NCBI GenBank assembly: GCA_026126305.1
Contig: JAHCJI010000003.1
Span: 173,106-237,105, forward strand
Direction: 5' to 3'
From: Phycisphaeraceae bacterium
Lineage (GTDB): Bacteria; Planctomycetota; Phycisphaerae; Phycisphaerales; UBA1924
Length of the DNA stretch: 64,000 nucleotides
This document shows, piece after piece, positions 54,510 to 63,947 of this stretch. Both the position numbers and the translations under genes were made by a program. Position 1 is the first letter of the stretch. Each line of letters opens with the position of its first letter. The notes beneath the pieces are model-generated. The model was not told where the DNA came from. It made no database searches and saw only the letters and a list, made by a program, of their open reading frames with translations.

Positions 54510-55217
54510 ATGCCCCGCGTGCTCGTTGGCGAACTGATGGACGATCCCCGGCTCGACCCCGTGGAGCACGCGCGTGCCCTGCGGGGCTTGGCGCGCCTCA
54601 ACGCCCTGAGCCGGGCGGGGGCGGGCTTTTATCAACCGCTGGCGGGCCTGTCGCGCTCGCTCGATCGCCCGCTGACGATCGTCGACATCGCCACGGGCAG
54701 CGCCGACGTGCCCGTGGCGTTGCTGCGTCGCGCGAGGCGAGACGGCCTGCGCTTCGAGGTCACCGCGTGCGACAACAGCCCCGTGGCGCTCGAGCACGCG
54801 CGAGCACGGGCAAGGGCCGCGGGCGTCGAACTGGCGACGCGGCAACTGGACATCCTCGAGCACGACCCGCCCGCCGCCGACGCGATGCTGTGCTCGCTGT
54901 TCCTGCACCACCTGAGCGACGGCGACGTGCGTCTGGTGCTGGGCAAGTTGGCCGCCGCGGCGCGTTCGCTCGTGCTCGTCAGCGACCTGCGGCGCGGGGC
55001 CTGGGGCAATCTGCTGGCCGCCGCCGTGCCCCGGCTCGTGACGCGTTCGCGCGTGGTCCATGTCGACGCCCTGCGTTCGGCCCGCGCGGCCCTGAGCATG
55101 GGCGAGGTCCGCTCGCTCACGAGGGGAATCGAGCACGGCGGCCGGTGGACGGCTGGGGCGGCCTTCCCCGCGCGTATGCTCATCGCATGGCACCGCAGCG
55201 ATACGACGCCGTCGTGA
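54510..55217 (+). CDS. SAM-dependent class I methyltransferase
   Basis: This 235-residue enzyme has glycine motif VDIATGSADVPVALL (motif I), acidic residue in VTACDNSPVAL (motif II), and AMLCSLFLHHLSDG (motif IV region). It resembles methyltransferases coded beside bacterial type III polyketide synthases, where they O- or C-methylate phenolic lipids. The ATG at 54510 sits five bases beyond the RHS fragment. The 3' end overlaps the FAD gene by 31 bases, so the three genes form one operon. Confidence 0.85.
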   Translation: MPRVLVGELMDDPRLDPVEHARALRGLARLNALSRAGAGFYQPLAGLSRSLDRPLTIVDIATGSADVPVALLRRARRDGLRFEVTACDNSPVALEHARARARAAGVELATRQLDILEHDPPAADAMLCSLFLHHLSDGDVRLVLGKLAAAARSLVLVSDLRRGAWGNLLAAAVPRLVTRSRVVHVDALRSARAALSMGEVRSLTRGIEHGGRWTAGAAFPARMLIAWHRSDTTPS

Positions 55218-56263
55218 TCGGGGCCGGCCCGGCCGGCTGCATGGCCGCCCTCACGCTCGCCCGCAGGGGCGTACGCACGCTGGTGGTCGAGAAGGCCAGC
55301 AAGGGCCGCTGGAAGGTCTGCGGCTGCTGCCTGGGCGCGCTGGGGCGGCGCACGCTGCACGGGGCCGGCCTGGGCGGCGTGCTCGAGGGCGCTTCGCCCA
55401 TCCACACGCTGACCCTGGCCGCCGGGGCGAGCCGGGCGGGCCTGCGCCAGGACGGCTTCGTGAGCCTCTCGCGCGAGTCGCTCGACGCCGCGCTGGCCGA
55501 CGCCGCCCAGCACGCCGGCGCTCATATGCGATGGAACACCAGCGCCGTCGCCACGCCCGACGGCGTCGTCACGCTCCACGATGGCCAGCGGATCGGGGCG
55601 GGCGTGATCATCGACGCCAGCGGCCTGCGCGGGCAGCGCGAGGACGGCTCCCGCGTCGCGCGGCGCTCGCGCATCGGCCTGGGCCTGACCACCGACACGG
55701 CGCCGTGCGAGCCGGGCGTGCTGACCATGGCCGTGGCTCGCGGCGGCTACCTGGGCCGCGTGGCGCTGCCCGATGGCCGCGTCGACTTCGCCGCCGCGGT
55801 GCGCCCCGCGTTCGTGCGGGCCCACGCCTCGCCCACCGACGCCCTGCGCGCGATCTGGCAGCAGGCCGGGCTCGACCCCCGCGACGTGCCCGACGGCCCC
55901 TGGCGCGGCACGCCCGCCCTCACGCGCACCCGCGGCGCCCAGCACGGCCGCGTCCTGCGCGTGGGCGACGCGGCGGGCTACGTCGAGCCCTTCACCGGCG
56001 AGGGCATGTCCTGGGCCCTGCTGGCCGCGGCACGCATCGACGCCGACGCCATCGCCTGCATCGAGCGCGGCCCCGCGGCCTCGCGCTGGCCGCGCACGCT
56101 GCACGCGCTGCTGGCCCGCCGCCACGCGCGATGCCGCGCGGTCTCGCGGGTTGTGCGCAGCCCGCGGGCGGTGGCCATCGGCGTTCGGGCCGCGCACCTT
56201 GTTCCGTCGCTGGGCTCATGGGCGGCCCCGGCGCTGTGCGGCCGCGTGCGGAGCCCGGTATGA
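55187..56263 (+). CDS. FAD-dependent oxidoreductase/hydroxylase
   Basis: This 358-residue flavoprotein resembles geranylgeranyl reductase and aromatic hydroxylases. It shows dinucleotide motif VVIGAGPAGCMAALTLARRG, VVEKASKGRWKVCGCCLG in the second strand, and GDAAGYVEPFTGEGMSWALL for FAD ribityl binding. There are no membrane helices. Between a methyltransferase and a type III PKS gene, with overlaps on both sides (31 bases and ATGA), it probably oxidises the polyketide product, as SrsC does in the Streptomyces srs cluster. Confidence 0.85.
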   Translation: MAPQRYDAVVIGAGPAGCMAALTLARRGVRTLVVEKASKGRWKVCGCCLGALGRRTLHGAGLGGVLEGASPIHTLTLAAGASRAGLRQDGFVSLSRESLDAALADAAQHAGAHMRWNTSAVATPDGVVTLHDGQRIGAGVIIDASGLRGQREDGSRVARRSRIGLGLTTDTAPCEPGVLTMAVARGGYLGRVALPDGRVDFAAAVRPAFVRAHASPTDALRAIWQQAGLDPRDVPDGPWRGTPALTRTRGAQHGRVLRVGDAAGYVEPFTGEGMSWALLAAARIDADAIACIERGPAASRWPRTLHALLARRHARCRAVSRVVRSPRAVAIGVRAAHLVPSLGSWAAPALCGRVRSPV

Positions 56264-57333
56264 CGGCGCGGCTGCTGGGCATCGGCACCGCCACGCCCAT
56301 GGGCGGCATGGACCAGGCGGCCGCTTTGGCGATGGTCGCGGCCATCGGCGGCGTGGGCCCGCGCCGCGCCCGGGCCATGGAGCAGCTCTACCAGCAGTCG
56401 GGCGTCGAGCGCCGCGCCATGGCCATCGTCCAGGGCCCGCGGCAGGCCTTCTACAACGGCCACCCGCCGGGCACCGACGAGCGCATGCGCGCCTTCCAGC
56501 GCCTGGCCCCGCCCCTGGCCCACGACGCGTGCGTGCGGGCACTCGCGCACGCGGGCATGGCCCCCGCGGGCGTCACCCACCTGGTCACGGCCAGTTGCAC
56601 GGGCATGGCTTCGCCGGGCGTCGACATCGCCCTCATCCAGTCCCTGGGCCTCTCGGCCGAGACGCAGCGCACGCACGTGGGCTTCATGGGCTGCCACGCG
56701 GCCCTCAACGCCCTGCGCGTGGCCCGGGCCATCGCGCTGGCCGAGCCCGTGGCCCGCGTGCTGGTCTGCTGCGTCGAGCTGTGCTCGCTGCACGTGCAGG
56801 CCGGCCAGCCCGGCGGCAGCGCCGTGGCCGACGCGCTCTTTGCCGACGGCGCGGCCGCCTGCGTCGTGGCCCGCTCGCACGAGGCCCACGCGCCCGCGCT
56901 GCACCGCACGGCCTCCACGCTCTTGCCCGGCACGCTGGGCCACATGGGCTGGACCATCGGCGGGTCGGGCTTCACCATGGCCCTCTCGCCAAAGGTCCCC
57001 GCCACGCTGGCGGCGAGCGTGCGGCCGTGGGTCGAGTCGGTGCTGGCGATGGAGGGCCTGACGATCGCGGGCGTGCCCTCGTGGGCCATCCACCCCGGCG
57101 GCCCGCGCGTGCTCGAGGCCGTGGCCGACGCCCTGGGCCTGCCCCAGGCCGCGCGCCGGGCCTCGGCGGCCATATTGCGCGAGCACGGCAACATGAGCAG
57201 CGCCACGGTGCCCTTCATCCTCGAGCGCCTGCTGCGCGACGGCGCCCCGCGCCCCATCCTGGCGCTGGCCTTCGGCCCGGGCCTCACGGGCGAGGCGCTG
57301 CTGCTGACGGAACAACCATCAGAACAACTATAA
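56260..57333 (+). CDS. type III polyketide synthase
   Basis: This 357-residue chalcone/stilbene-synthase-like enzyme has the catalytic triad Cys145 (GFMGCHAALNAL), His278 (WAIHPGGPRVLE) and Asn311 (LREHGNMSSATV). The N-terminal half has ASCTGMASPGVDIALIQSLG. Bacterial relatives extend fatty acyl starters with malonyl-CoA to alkylresorcinols or alkylpyrones. Start and upstream stop share ATGA. It closes a three-gene operon with a methyltransferase and a FAD enzyme, parallel to srsABC in content though in reverse order. The starter unit cannot be predicted. Confidence 0.93.
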   Translation: MTARLLGIGTATPMGGMDQAAALAMVAAIGGVGPRRARAMEQLYQQSGVERRAMAIVQGPRQAFYNGHPPGTDERMRAFQRLAPPLAHDACVRALAHAGMAPAGVTHLVTASCTGMASPGVDIALIQSLGLSAETQRTHVGFMGCHAALNALRVARAIALAEPVARVLVCCVELCSLHVQAGQPGGSAVADALFADGAAACVVARSHEAHAPALHRTASTLLPGTLGHMGWTIGGSGFTMALSPKVPATLAASVRPWVESVLAMEGLTIAGVPSWAIHPGGPRVLEAVADALGLPQAARRASAAILREHGNMSSATVPFILERLLRDGAPRPILALAFGPGLTGEALLLTEQPSEQL

Positions 57334-57339
57334 GAAACA

Positions 57340-57359
57340 CCACGGCCGAATGGCCGTGG
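57340..57359 (+). terminator. hairpin after the PKS operon
   Basis: CCACGGCC-GAAT-GGCCGTGG is a perfect eight-base stem seven bases after the stop. Only GGGTTT follows, so termination strength is uncertain. Confidence 0.6.
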
Positions 57360-57471
57360 CGATGGGTTTCCAGAAGAATGTTACGAGGCCCGCGGCTCAG
57401 GCGGCGAAGGTGGGGTCCGCGACCAGCCCGGGCGGACGCCCGGGCCTGGTTGTGGAGCCGTGGGTAGCGTG

Positions 57472-58158
57472 CTAGGCGACTTGCTTGTTGGCCAACGGGC
57501 CGCCCTGGCTGCCGGCGGTGCCGAAGCTGAAGGTGGCCGACTCGCTCCAGCCGCTGGCGGTGCCATTGCTCAGCGCAGCCCGCACGCGGTAGGCGACCTC
57601 ACGCAAGCCGAAGGGCACGGCCTGATCGTCGTAGGTCTTCTGGGCGACGCTGGCGATGGTGAACCAATCGCCCGGCCCGCCTTCCAGGGGCGTGTCTCGG
57701 CGTTGGATGAGGTACTGGGCCCCTCCGCCGGTGACGACCTTGAAGGCCAGGCGGATGATGCCGCCGCTGAGGTTTTCGGGTGTTTCCAGCTCGGGCTGGG
57801 GGGGTGCCTGGCGGGGGCTTGCTGCCTTGGGGGCGGGGATGCCCGCGGTGCTGTAGACGTCCGGGTTGCCGCTGGCCAGGGCAAAGGCGTCGATGGTGGC
57901 CACGGCGGCGCCGATCTGCTCGTCCATGGAGTCGATGGCCACGTTCTTGGCCTCGGTGGCGGCCAGCTTGGCGGTGTTGGCGGCCACCTGGGCGGCGCGT
58001 CGGGTCTCGGCCAGCGTGACGGCGGCGTTGAGCGAGGCCACCTGACCGGCGGCCAGGCCGATGCTTGTGGCGATGCCCTGGCCGCTCCAGAGCGTGACGT
58101 GGTCGCGGGCCCATTCGATGCGAGCCTGCTCGGTCTGGGGGATCCGATCTGCTGCCAT
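57472..58158 (-). CDS. helical plus FN3-like family protein, paralog D
   Basis: This 228-residue paralog closest to B has ARIEWARDHVTLWSG, an Ala-rich helix (NTAKLAATEAKNVAIDSM), VATIDAFALASGNPDVYSTA, linker GIPAPKAASPRQAPPQPE, and beta domain IIRLAFKVVTGGGAQYLIQR, DDQAVPFGLREVAYRVRAAL and WSESATFSFG. AGGGAG precedes the ATG at 58158. There is no signal peptide. A GGGCGT hexamer array lies 140 bases upstream, as repeats do for the other paralogs. Confidence 0.75.
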   Translation of the reverse strand: MAADRIPQTEQARIEWARDHVTLWSGQGIATSIGLAAGQVASLNAAVTLAETRRAAQVAANTAKLAATEAKNVAIDSMDEQIGAAVATIDAFALASGNPDVYSTAGIPAPKAASPRQAPPQPELETPENLSGGIIRLAFKVVTGGGAQYLIQRRDTPLEGGPGDWFTIASVAQKTYDDQAVPFGLREVAYRVRAALSNGTASGWSESATFSFGTAGSQGGPLANKQVA

Positions 58159-58299
58159 GGTGGTGGCTCCCTGTACGAGAATCCGACGCGGTCTGCCCGG
58201 CACGTGCCGGCGGTTCCGTTCTCGCGTCCTGGGAGGTATCGGGGGGTGGTGCGGGCGTCTTGAGCCCGATCTTGCGATTCCCACAAAAATTTTCTTATG

Positions 58300-58380
58300 G
58301 GGCGTGGGCGTGGGCGTGGGCGTGGGCGTGGGCGTGGGCGTGGGGGTGGGGGTGTGCGTGTGCGTGGGCGTGGAGGTGGA
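58300..58380. repeat. GGGCGT hexamer microsatellite
   Basis: About nine GGGCGT units in a row (58300-58353) pass into GGGGGT and GTGCGT variants. It lies between the KAP gene stop and paralog D. On the complementary strand the unit is ACGCCC. Confidence 0.9.
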
Positions 58381-58401
58381 GGTAGGGCTGGGAGTGGGGG
58401 C

Positions 58402-61400
58402 TCAGGCGGGGGCGTCTCCACCCGGCGCATCCTGTGCGATGAGCCCGGCCGCCTGGCAGCCTTTTAAGAAGGTGGTATAGGGCCCGTCGCCATCTCCCTC
58501 CTTCGCAGCGTTCTCGCGGACGGTGGCCAGCAGGCTGTCGCGGTCCGCCTGCCCGGCCTTCTTGACGACATCGGGGGCGCGCGGATCGGTCAGGAAGCCG
58601 GGCAGCCAACCGGGCTCGAACCCGTGCGAGCCGTTGGCGGCCAGGATGACGATGCCGGGCACGTCCGAGGCCTTGGGGTCGGCCAGCATGGCCTCGCGGA
58701 TGGGCTCACCGAAGGCTTCGTAGAAGCGTTTGCGATCCTTGCTCACAATCTTCGTGGAGAGGTCGCGGAGAGAATTCGCAAGCGACAGATCGCCTATATA
58801 AGTGTAAGCATCGATGAGGTGTGTCGAGAAACCAATCGCAGCGGACTCCATTTCTGCGATCTGCGACCAGTGTTCGCAGATCCAAGTCGCTGGCAGGCAA
58901 CGACAGACCGCTTCCGGCGGCATCTTACCCATAATCGCAAGCAGCAACGCGGCCGACTTCTTCCGGGCGATGCAGGCACGCATGAACTCGGCAATCGCGG
59001 GCAAGGGCAAATCGGACATCGCCTTGATAAGCAAGGGAGAAGCATTGTTGATTTCTTGAAGATCTTCCAGGTGTTTCTTGGTTTTACGATTGTTGTCAGT
59101 CACAGGATTGATGCCGCCCAAATCCTGGAGGGCACCGATCTCGGCGACAGCGGCCGCGGCCAGTTGCCAATTGCTTGATGCTATGGCCTTGTCCAAGACA
59201 CGGTACCATACACCATAATCGAGCGAGTTCCTCCTTGGCTGATAGAATAGATCGTGCCATTGATTTGTTGTCGTAACCAGAACATAGGTAGACGGTGTTG
59301 GATTGCGATTGTCGCCGCGCATGAAGGCCAGAATGCCAAGCAACGTATCGCGTTCATCACCGTTGCACGATGTCAGGTAGTTGTACATGGAATCTATGAC
59401 CTTCTCCCATTTGATAAAATCGCATTGCCCATTCCAGAGGACATTCAAAGCGTTAAACACAGATTCAGGCCAATTCGTCACTGTGCCATCTGGCAAGATC
59501 GTGCTGTACATTGAGCCATTGACTACTTCTTGAAGCAATGGCCAAAGCCCCCGAGAAGTCTCGCGTCGGACCCAGAGATGGTTCAGAAATAGTGGAGCGG
59601 CGGGAGTATCTGTAGGCACAGGAATCTTGTTGGTGCCGCACGCGTGCTTGCCGTCTGGCCCGCCTTCGGTCCAGAGAATGCACCATGCCTCGGCGAGATG
59701 CTCGGGGTCCGTATGCATCGCATCCTTGAGATTGAACCCGCGCAGGCGTCTCGCGACCCGCTCGCATGATTTAGGGCCGGGCCAAGCGGCTAGGACTTCA
59801 CGGCAGAGCATGGGAAGATCATCCGACTTATCCCAGTTTTCGCAGGAGTCTACCATGCGTTCGGCAAGAATCTCCAGAAGGGAAACCCATCGAGTCTTGG
59901 AACAACCATTCGGGCCGTCCACTTCGTATCTCAATTTCACGATCAGTTGCAGACAAGACCGCACAGATGCGACAGAAACATCTTTGAGATTGTCGCCAAC
60001 GAAAGGTAGCCAATCTCCAATGATGCTGACCGCACCGGGTCCCTTCAAGAGCTTCTCGAGTTGTTCCACGTCACCATCCCGGATGGATTGCGTCACGGGG
60101 CCGGTGAGCAGGAGTTCCAAAGCAGCGTCACTGTCGGTAGTATTGAAGACCAAGCACGCGAGATGCACCAGGCGATCCCTTGTGAGCCAGTCCCCAGGAA
60201 TGTGTTCGGCGAGCTTGTTATGATTGACTCGCAAAGCCTCACGAATCTCTTCCGGTCCCATTTCTCCGCGGCGCAGGATGGTATATGCGGCCAGCGACTC
60301 GACTGGGAACTTGTCCCTGTATTGCCAGACAAGAGCGCCGATGTCATTGACAAAGAGCTTGAGATGCCTTGGTGTGGGTGGATGTCCCCGATTGCTGGCA
60401 AACACGCGAGAGAGCCTTATGACGCTTTCGATCTCCTCGACGGGCAGATCTTTGCCCAGCGCCTCCTTCAGATATTCGCCCAACGCCTTCTCCCAGTTTG
60501 CCAGCAGCAGCGGGGGCACGTCGAAGCGGATGGCGAAGGTCTTGTCGAGGAAGGAACTGGGGCGGTCGTGGTGGACCAAGGGTCCCGATCCCCCTTCGGT
60601 CGCCTTTCCGTCCCACAGCCGGCCCATCTGCGCCCGGTCATAGGGCACGAGCACCCACATCCAGCCCGCCCACGCTGTCACTTTGGGTTTCATTTCGAGG
60701 AACGTGCGCATCGTGCTCCAGACGGCCATGGCGTGTTCGCAGTCCAGCCTGTCGAGATTGTCAATCACCAGGATCAACCGGCGTTCGGGCCAGTTGCTGA
60801 GCACTTCCTGCATCAAGCCGGCGTACTTTTGCTCGAAGAGTTCGGTCGTAACCGTTGGCGGTCCAGCAAAGGTCGTTGTGTGCTCGCGCGGCTGACGCGT
60901 CAGCAGGAGTTCGACCACGCCCTGCTTGTGCCTGGCGTTCCAAAGGATCTTCTTGAGGTAGCCCCTGGGCTTTTCTGTTTCCTCACGCGGCATCCCGAAG
61001 ATCCGAACTCGGAGATACTCCAGGAACCCGATCGCGACGGGCAGCAGAGCGACCGGCAGGAGCGCATTGGCCAGAACCCAGGCCATCGTCCAGTTGGCGA
61101 ACTTGCCTTGCAATTGAACCCAGAGCGTGATCGCAGGGACAGCTGCGAGTAGGCACGTGATCGCAAGGATGTCCTGGGGCCTCAGCCTTGCCCGCCGGTT
61201 GGTTCGTTCCGTCCGAATGGCCGAGGTCAACTCTGCGAAGGTGGTTGCCCAATCTCCGTGTTGCTTCTCGTCGAGCCAGCCCTCCTTGTGCAACTTGTCC
61301 ACAAGCCCCCGCAGGAACGCCACGCGAAGCGGATCCCCCTCGTGCTTCCAGGCGTCGAAGGTGTACACGAGGTAGTCGGTGGGCAGTGGCTCGCGGTTGT

Positions 61401-61710
61401 TGGTCCGGTCCTGCGGCTCGGGGTCCTTCTTCTTGTTGGACTCCTTCGCCTTCTTGCCGAACTCGGCGAACGCATTGTCCAGCATCTGCACCACCGACGA
61501 CTTGCCCGAGCCCCAGGTGCCCTCCAGGGCGATGGCCTTGCCGCCCTGCTCACGTTCGATCAGGCGGGCGATGGCGTCGGCTACCCGCTTGTGGCCGCCG
61601 CCGGCCAGGTCCTCCTTTGTTGGCTTGTCGTCCAGGAGGTTGACCACGGGCGGGTCGGGGTTCTTGGCCTGTGGGTCGGCGGGGTCGCCCGTGTGGGTAG
61701 GCTTGGTCAT
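58402..61710 (-). CDS. KAP-family P-loop ATPase with inserted membrane helices
   Basis: This 1102-residue protein has an N-terminal KAP domain: Walker A ALEGTWGSGKSSVVQML (about 65), YTFDAWKHEGDPLRVAFLRG, two membrane helices inserted between Walker A and B (ILAITCLLAAVPAITLWVQL and WVLANALLPVALLPVAIGFL), then Walker B RRLILVIDNLDRLDCEHA. This is the standard KAP arrangement. The remaining 700 residues are helical, with no known domain, and AT-richer than the 5' part. KAP ATPases often sit in defence regions, but the role is unproven. The ATG at 61710 starts the conserved chain; an in-frame start at 61824 is less likely. Confidence 0.88.
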   Translation of the reverse strand: MTKPTHTGDPADPQAKNPDPPVVNLLDDKPTKEDLAGGGHKRVADAIARLIEREQGGKAIALEGTWGSGKSSVVQMLDNAFAEFGKKAKESNKKKDPEPQDRTNNREPLPTDYLVYTFDAWKHEGDPLRVAFLRGLVDKLHKEGWLDEKQHGDWATTFAELTSAIRTERTNRRARLRPQDILAITCLLAAVPAITLWVQLQGKFANWTMAWVLANALLPVALLPVAIGFLEYLRVRIFGMPREETEKPRGYLKKILWNARHKQGVVELLLTRQPREHTTTFAGPPTVTTELFEQKYAGLMQEVLSNWPERRLILVIDNLDRLDCEHAMAVWSTMRTFLEMKPKVTAWAGWMWVLVPYDRAQMGRLWDGKATEGGSGPLVHHDRPSSFLDKTFAIRFDVPPLLLANWEKALGEYLKEALGKDLPVEEIESVIRLSRVFASNRGHPPTPRHLKLFVNDIGALVWQYRDKFPVESLAAYTILRRGEMGPEEIREALRVNHNKLAEHIPGDWLTRDRLVHLACLVFNTTDSDAALELLLTGPVTQSIRDGDVEQLEKLLKGPGAVSIIGDWLPFVGDNLKDVSVASVRSCLQLIVKLRYEVDGPNGCSKTRWVSLLEILAERMVDSCENWDKSDDLPMLCREVLAAWPGPKSCERVARRLRGFNLKDAMHTDPEHLAEAWCILWTEGGPDGKHACGTNKIPVPTDTPAAPLFLNHLWVRRETSRGLWPLLQEVVNGSMYSTILPDGTVTNWPESVFNALNVLWNGQCDFIKWEKVIDSMYNYLTSCNGDERDTLLGILAFMRGDNRNPTPSTYVLVTTTNQWHDLFYQPRRNSLDYGVWYRVLDKAIASSNWQLAAAAVAEIGALQDLGGINPVTDNNRKTKKHLEDLQEINNASPLLIKAMSDLPLPAIAEFMRACIARKKSAALLLAIMGKMPPEAVCRCLPATWICEHWSQIAEMESAAIGFSTHLIDAYTYIGDLSLANSLRDLSTKIVSKDRKRFYEAFGEPIREAMLADPKASDVPGIVILAANGSHGFEPGWLPGFLTDPRAPDVVKKAGQADRDSLLATVRENAAKEGDGDGPYTTFLKGCQAAGLIAQDAPGGDAPA

Positions 61711-61996
61711 ACGGGGCAACTCTACCACACCCAACCCAAACAAGCCCGTCAACATGGGCCCGGTTTTCGCCTCCTTCATCAAGTTCGGGGGTTCGGGCGT
61801 TCGGCTTGGGGCACGGCCGCACACAGGCCCCTGGGCGTTCTTTGGGGGCGGTGGATGGCAGGTCTGGTTCGGATGGGTGGCCTTCTGGCGCGGTCGTCGT
61901 GGTATCGCTCGACCCTGGAATAACCCGAACGATGCGTGGAATCGGCCTTCTTGGCCTGTTTCCGGCTACGGGCGGACGTTCGGTGGGGCGGCGGAC

Positions 61997-62185
61997 GTGA
62001 CGCCCGGCGTGCCGGACGTGACGCCCGGCGTGCCGGACGTGACGCCCGGCGTGCCGGATGTGACGCCCGGCGTGCCGGATGTGACGCCCGGCGTGCCGGA
62101 TGTGACGCCCGGCATGCCGGATGTGACGCCCGGCGTGCCGGATGTGACGCCCGGCATGCCGGATGTGACGCCCGGCGTGGCGGAT
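61997..62185. repeat. 21-bp tandem repeat, nine units
   Basis: Nine units step exactly 21 bases from 61997 to 62165. The core is GTGACGCCCGGCGTGCCGGA, varying only at three positions. Units are over 90 percent identical, so the array is young. It starts 287 bases upstream of the KAP start, on its 5' side. All frames are open through it on both strands, without start signals. Confidence 0.96.
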
Positions 62186-62306
62186 GTGCTTGGACCCGGC
62201 GATCGGTTGGGTGGGCAAGTTGGGGGTTGGGGGTTGGGTTCGGTTAGTGGATGGCGGTGGATGGCGGTGGTGGGTGGCGGTGGGGCGGGCCCTTGCACGC
62301 GATCAA

Positions 62307-62334
62307 AAGAAACCCCCCGCTCGCGCGGGGGGCT
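62307..62334 (-). terminator. strong terminator of the NRAMP-like gene
   Basis: CCCCCCGC-TCGC-GCGGGGGG, followed on the minus strand by TTTCTTTT. It lies about 175 bases after the stop at 62508, beyond the heptamer array, so that array is transcribed in the 3' untranslated region. Confidence 0.85.
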
Positions 62335-62353
62335 CGTTCGATTCCTCCCGATT

Positions 62354-62496
62354 GCCCAATACCCAATACCCAATGCCCAGTGCCCAGTGCCCAGTGCCCA
62401 ATGCCCAGTGCCCAGTGCCCAGTGCCCAATGCCCAATGCCCAGTGCCCAATGCCCAATGCCCAATGCCCAATGCCCAATGCCCAATGCCCAATGCC
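62354..62496. repeat. 7-bp tandem repeat, about 20 units
   Basis: The unit GCCCAAT or GCCCAGT is repeated about 20 times with no indels visible. It lies in the 3' untranslated region of the transporter gene. Three units equal 21 bases, the period of the other arrays. Nothing else is seen in 61711-62507 apart from the 21-bp array, the terminator and G-rich TGGATGGCGG runs near 62240. Confidence 0.95.
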
Positions 62497-62507
62497 TCTT
62501 GCCCCCC

Positions 62508-63938
62508 TTACACGAACCATGTCGCGACGTAGAGGGCCGCGAAGGCGGTCCAGAAGGCGATGGCCAGGCGGCCCAGGTGCAGCAGCCAGCGGGCCGGTTG
62601 GTGGGGGTTTTTGTGGGGGTGGGGGCGGGGGTCGTCGTGGGGGCGGGGGTCGTCGTGGGGGCGGGGGTCGTCGTGGGGGTGGGGCGCGTTGGCCAGGCTG
62701 GCCATGGCCCGGTGGTTGAACCAGGCCAGGAGGGCGGTGCCCAGGAAGCTGAGGCTGGTGGCCAGGTCCACCATGCCCGCCAGCGAGCGGGTGAAGCGGG
62801 CCAGGATGAGCACCGCCCCGCCGGCCAGCAGCAGCAGGATGGCCCAGTAGCCCCATCGCCCGCGTTCGCTGGCCCGGGATTCGTCGCCGCCGGTGGCCAC
62901 CACCACCAGGGCCGACAGGGCCCTTGGGATGGCGTCGAGCACGGTGAGGGTGGTGCTGAACATGACGGCGATGGCGCAGGTGGCGATGAGCGGGGAGGAC
63001 CAGGGGCCCAGCGACTGGGTGTACAGGCCGATGAGCTGGTGGGCGAAGGCGCCGGCGGTGGGGGTGGCGGTGGGGGTGGCGGTGGGGGTGGGGGTGGGGG
63101 TGGGGGTGGGCTGGGGGGTGGGCGTTTCGTCCTGGCCGTATAGCAAAGCGGCGCCGAGCACGAGGAAGGCCAGGGCCAGCACCAGGCACAGGCCAAAGCC
63201 GATGCAGAAGTCCAGGTCGCCCTGCCGGCGCGTGGCGGCGTGCCCGGTCTGGCCGCGGCGGGCCAGGCTCCAGAGGCTGTGCCACACGGTGATGTCCAGG
63301 GGCGCGGGCATCCAGCCCACCAGGGCCACGGCGAACAGCAGCAGGGCAAGGTCGTAGCGCTCGGGCAGCAGGGGCGTGGAAGCGAGGCTCAGGCCCGGCA
63401 GCTGGATGGCCGCCGCGGCGATGGTGCTGGCGGCCATGACCAGCATGAGGGCCTTGGCGGCCCGGTCGAGCCAGGCGTAGCCGCCGCTGGCCAGCAGGCC
63501 CGTGCACAGCGCGAGGATGCCCGCGGCGACGATCCACAGGGGCGTGGCGGCCTCGCCCGCCAGCCCCAGGCCGCGAAGGAGCGGATCGACCACCAGCGGG
63601 CCGACGAGGGCGGCGGTGACCAGCGTGACGGCGGCCTGGATGGTGAACATGGTGCCGACCTGGATGATGGCGAAGGTGGCCAGGCAGAGGCGGCCCTGCT
63701 GGCGGTAGGCGTGCAGCAGCGACCGCCCGGTGGCGGCGGCGTAGCGGGGGCCGGCGAGCATGGCGGGCAGCTTCATGGCGTGGGCAAGGACCACCAGCGC
63801 GGCCAGGGCCAGGCCGTAGAGCGCCCCGGCGCGGGTGGCCTGCACGAGGTGGCTGACGCCGATGGCCGCGCTGGCCATGAGGATGCCCGGGCCCAGGGCG
63901 GCCAGCCAGGGTCGGGTTGTGCGGACGCCCCCGGGCAC
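62508..63938 (-). CDS. NRAMP-like divalent metal transporter homolog
   Basis: This protein of 476 residues has about 11 membrane helices. The N-terminus [24 protein letters not shown] fits the divergent NRAMP group, where DPGN of true metal transporters is replaced by IGVS. The helix 6 motif is also changed ([11 protein letters not shown] for MPHN). Metal specificity is therefore doubtful. Two low-complexity loops are unusual: a Pro/Thr run ([15 protein letters not shown]) near 280 and three HDDPRP units near the C-terminus coded by an 18-bp repeat. The GTG at 63938 is provisional; the frame may extend further. Confidence 0.72.
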   Translation of the reverse strand: MPGGVRTTRPWLAALGPGILMASAAIGVSHLVQATRAGALYGLALAALVVLAHAMKLPAMLAGPRYAAATGRSLLHAYRQQGRLCLATFAIIQVGTMFTIQAAVTLVTAALVGPLVVDPLLRGLGLAGEAATPLWIVAAGILALCTGLLASGGYAWLDRAAKALMLVMAASTIAAAAIQLPGLSLASTPLLPERYDLALLLFAVALVGWMPAPLDITVWHSLWSLARRGQTGHAATRRQGDLDFCIGFGLCLVLALAFLVLGAALLYGQDETPTPQPTPTPTPTPTATPTATPTAGAFAHQLIGLYTQSLGPWSSPLIATCAIAVMFSTTLTVLDAIPRALSALVVVATGGDESRASERGRWGYWAILLLLAGGAVLILARFTRSLAGMVDLATSLSFLGTALLAWFNHRAMASLANAPHPHDDPRPHDDPRPHDDPRPHPHKNPHQPARWLLHLGRLAIAFWTAFAALYVATWFV

Positions 63939-63947
63939 GATGGGCGA

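Noticed and set aside
55531..56259. Longer PKS reading frame from 55531
   Set aside because: It overlaps the FAD oxidoreductase in another frame; the PKS family start is at 56260 with an ATGA junction.
61997..62247. Short protein of heptapeptide repeats from the 21-bp array
   Set aside because: All six frames are open or nearly so across the array, which follows from a period divisible by three; there is no ribosome site or conserved start.
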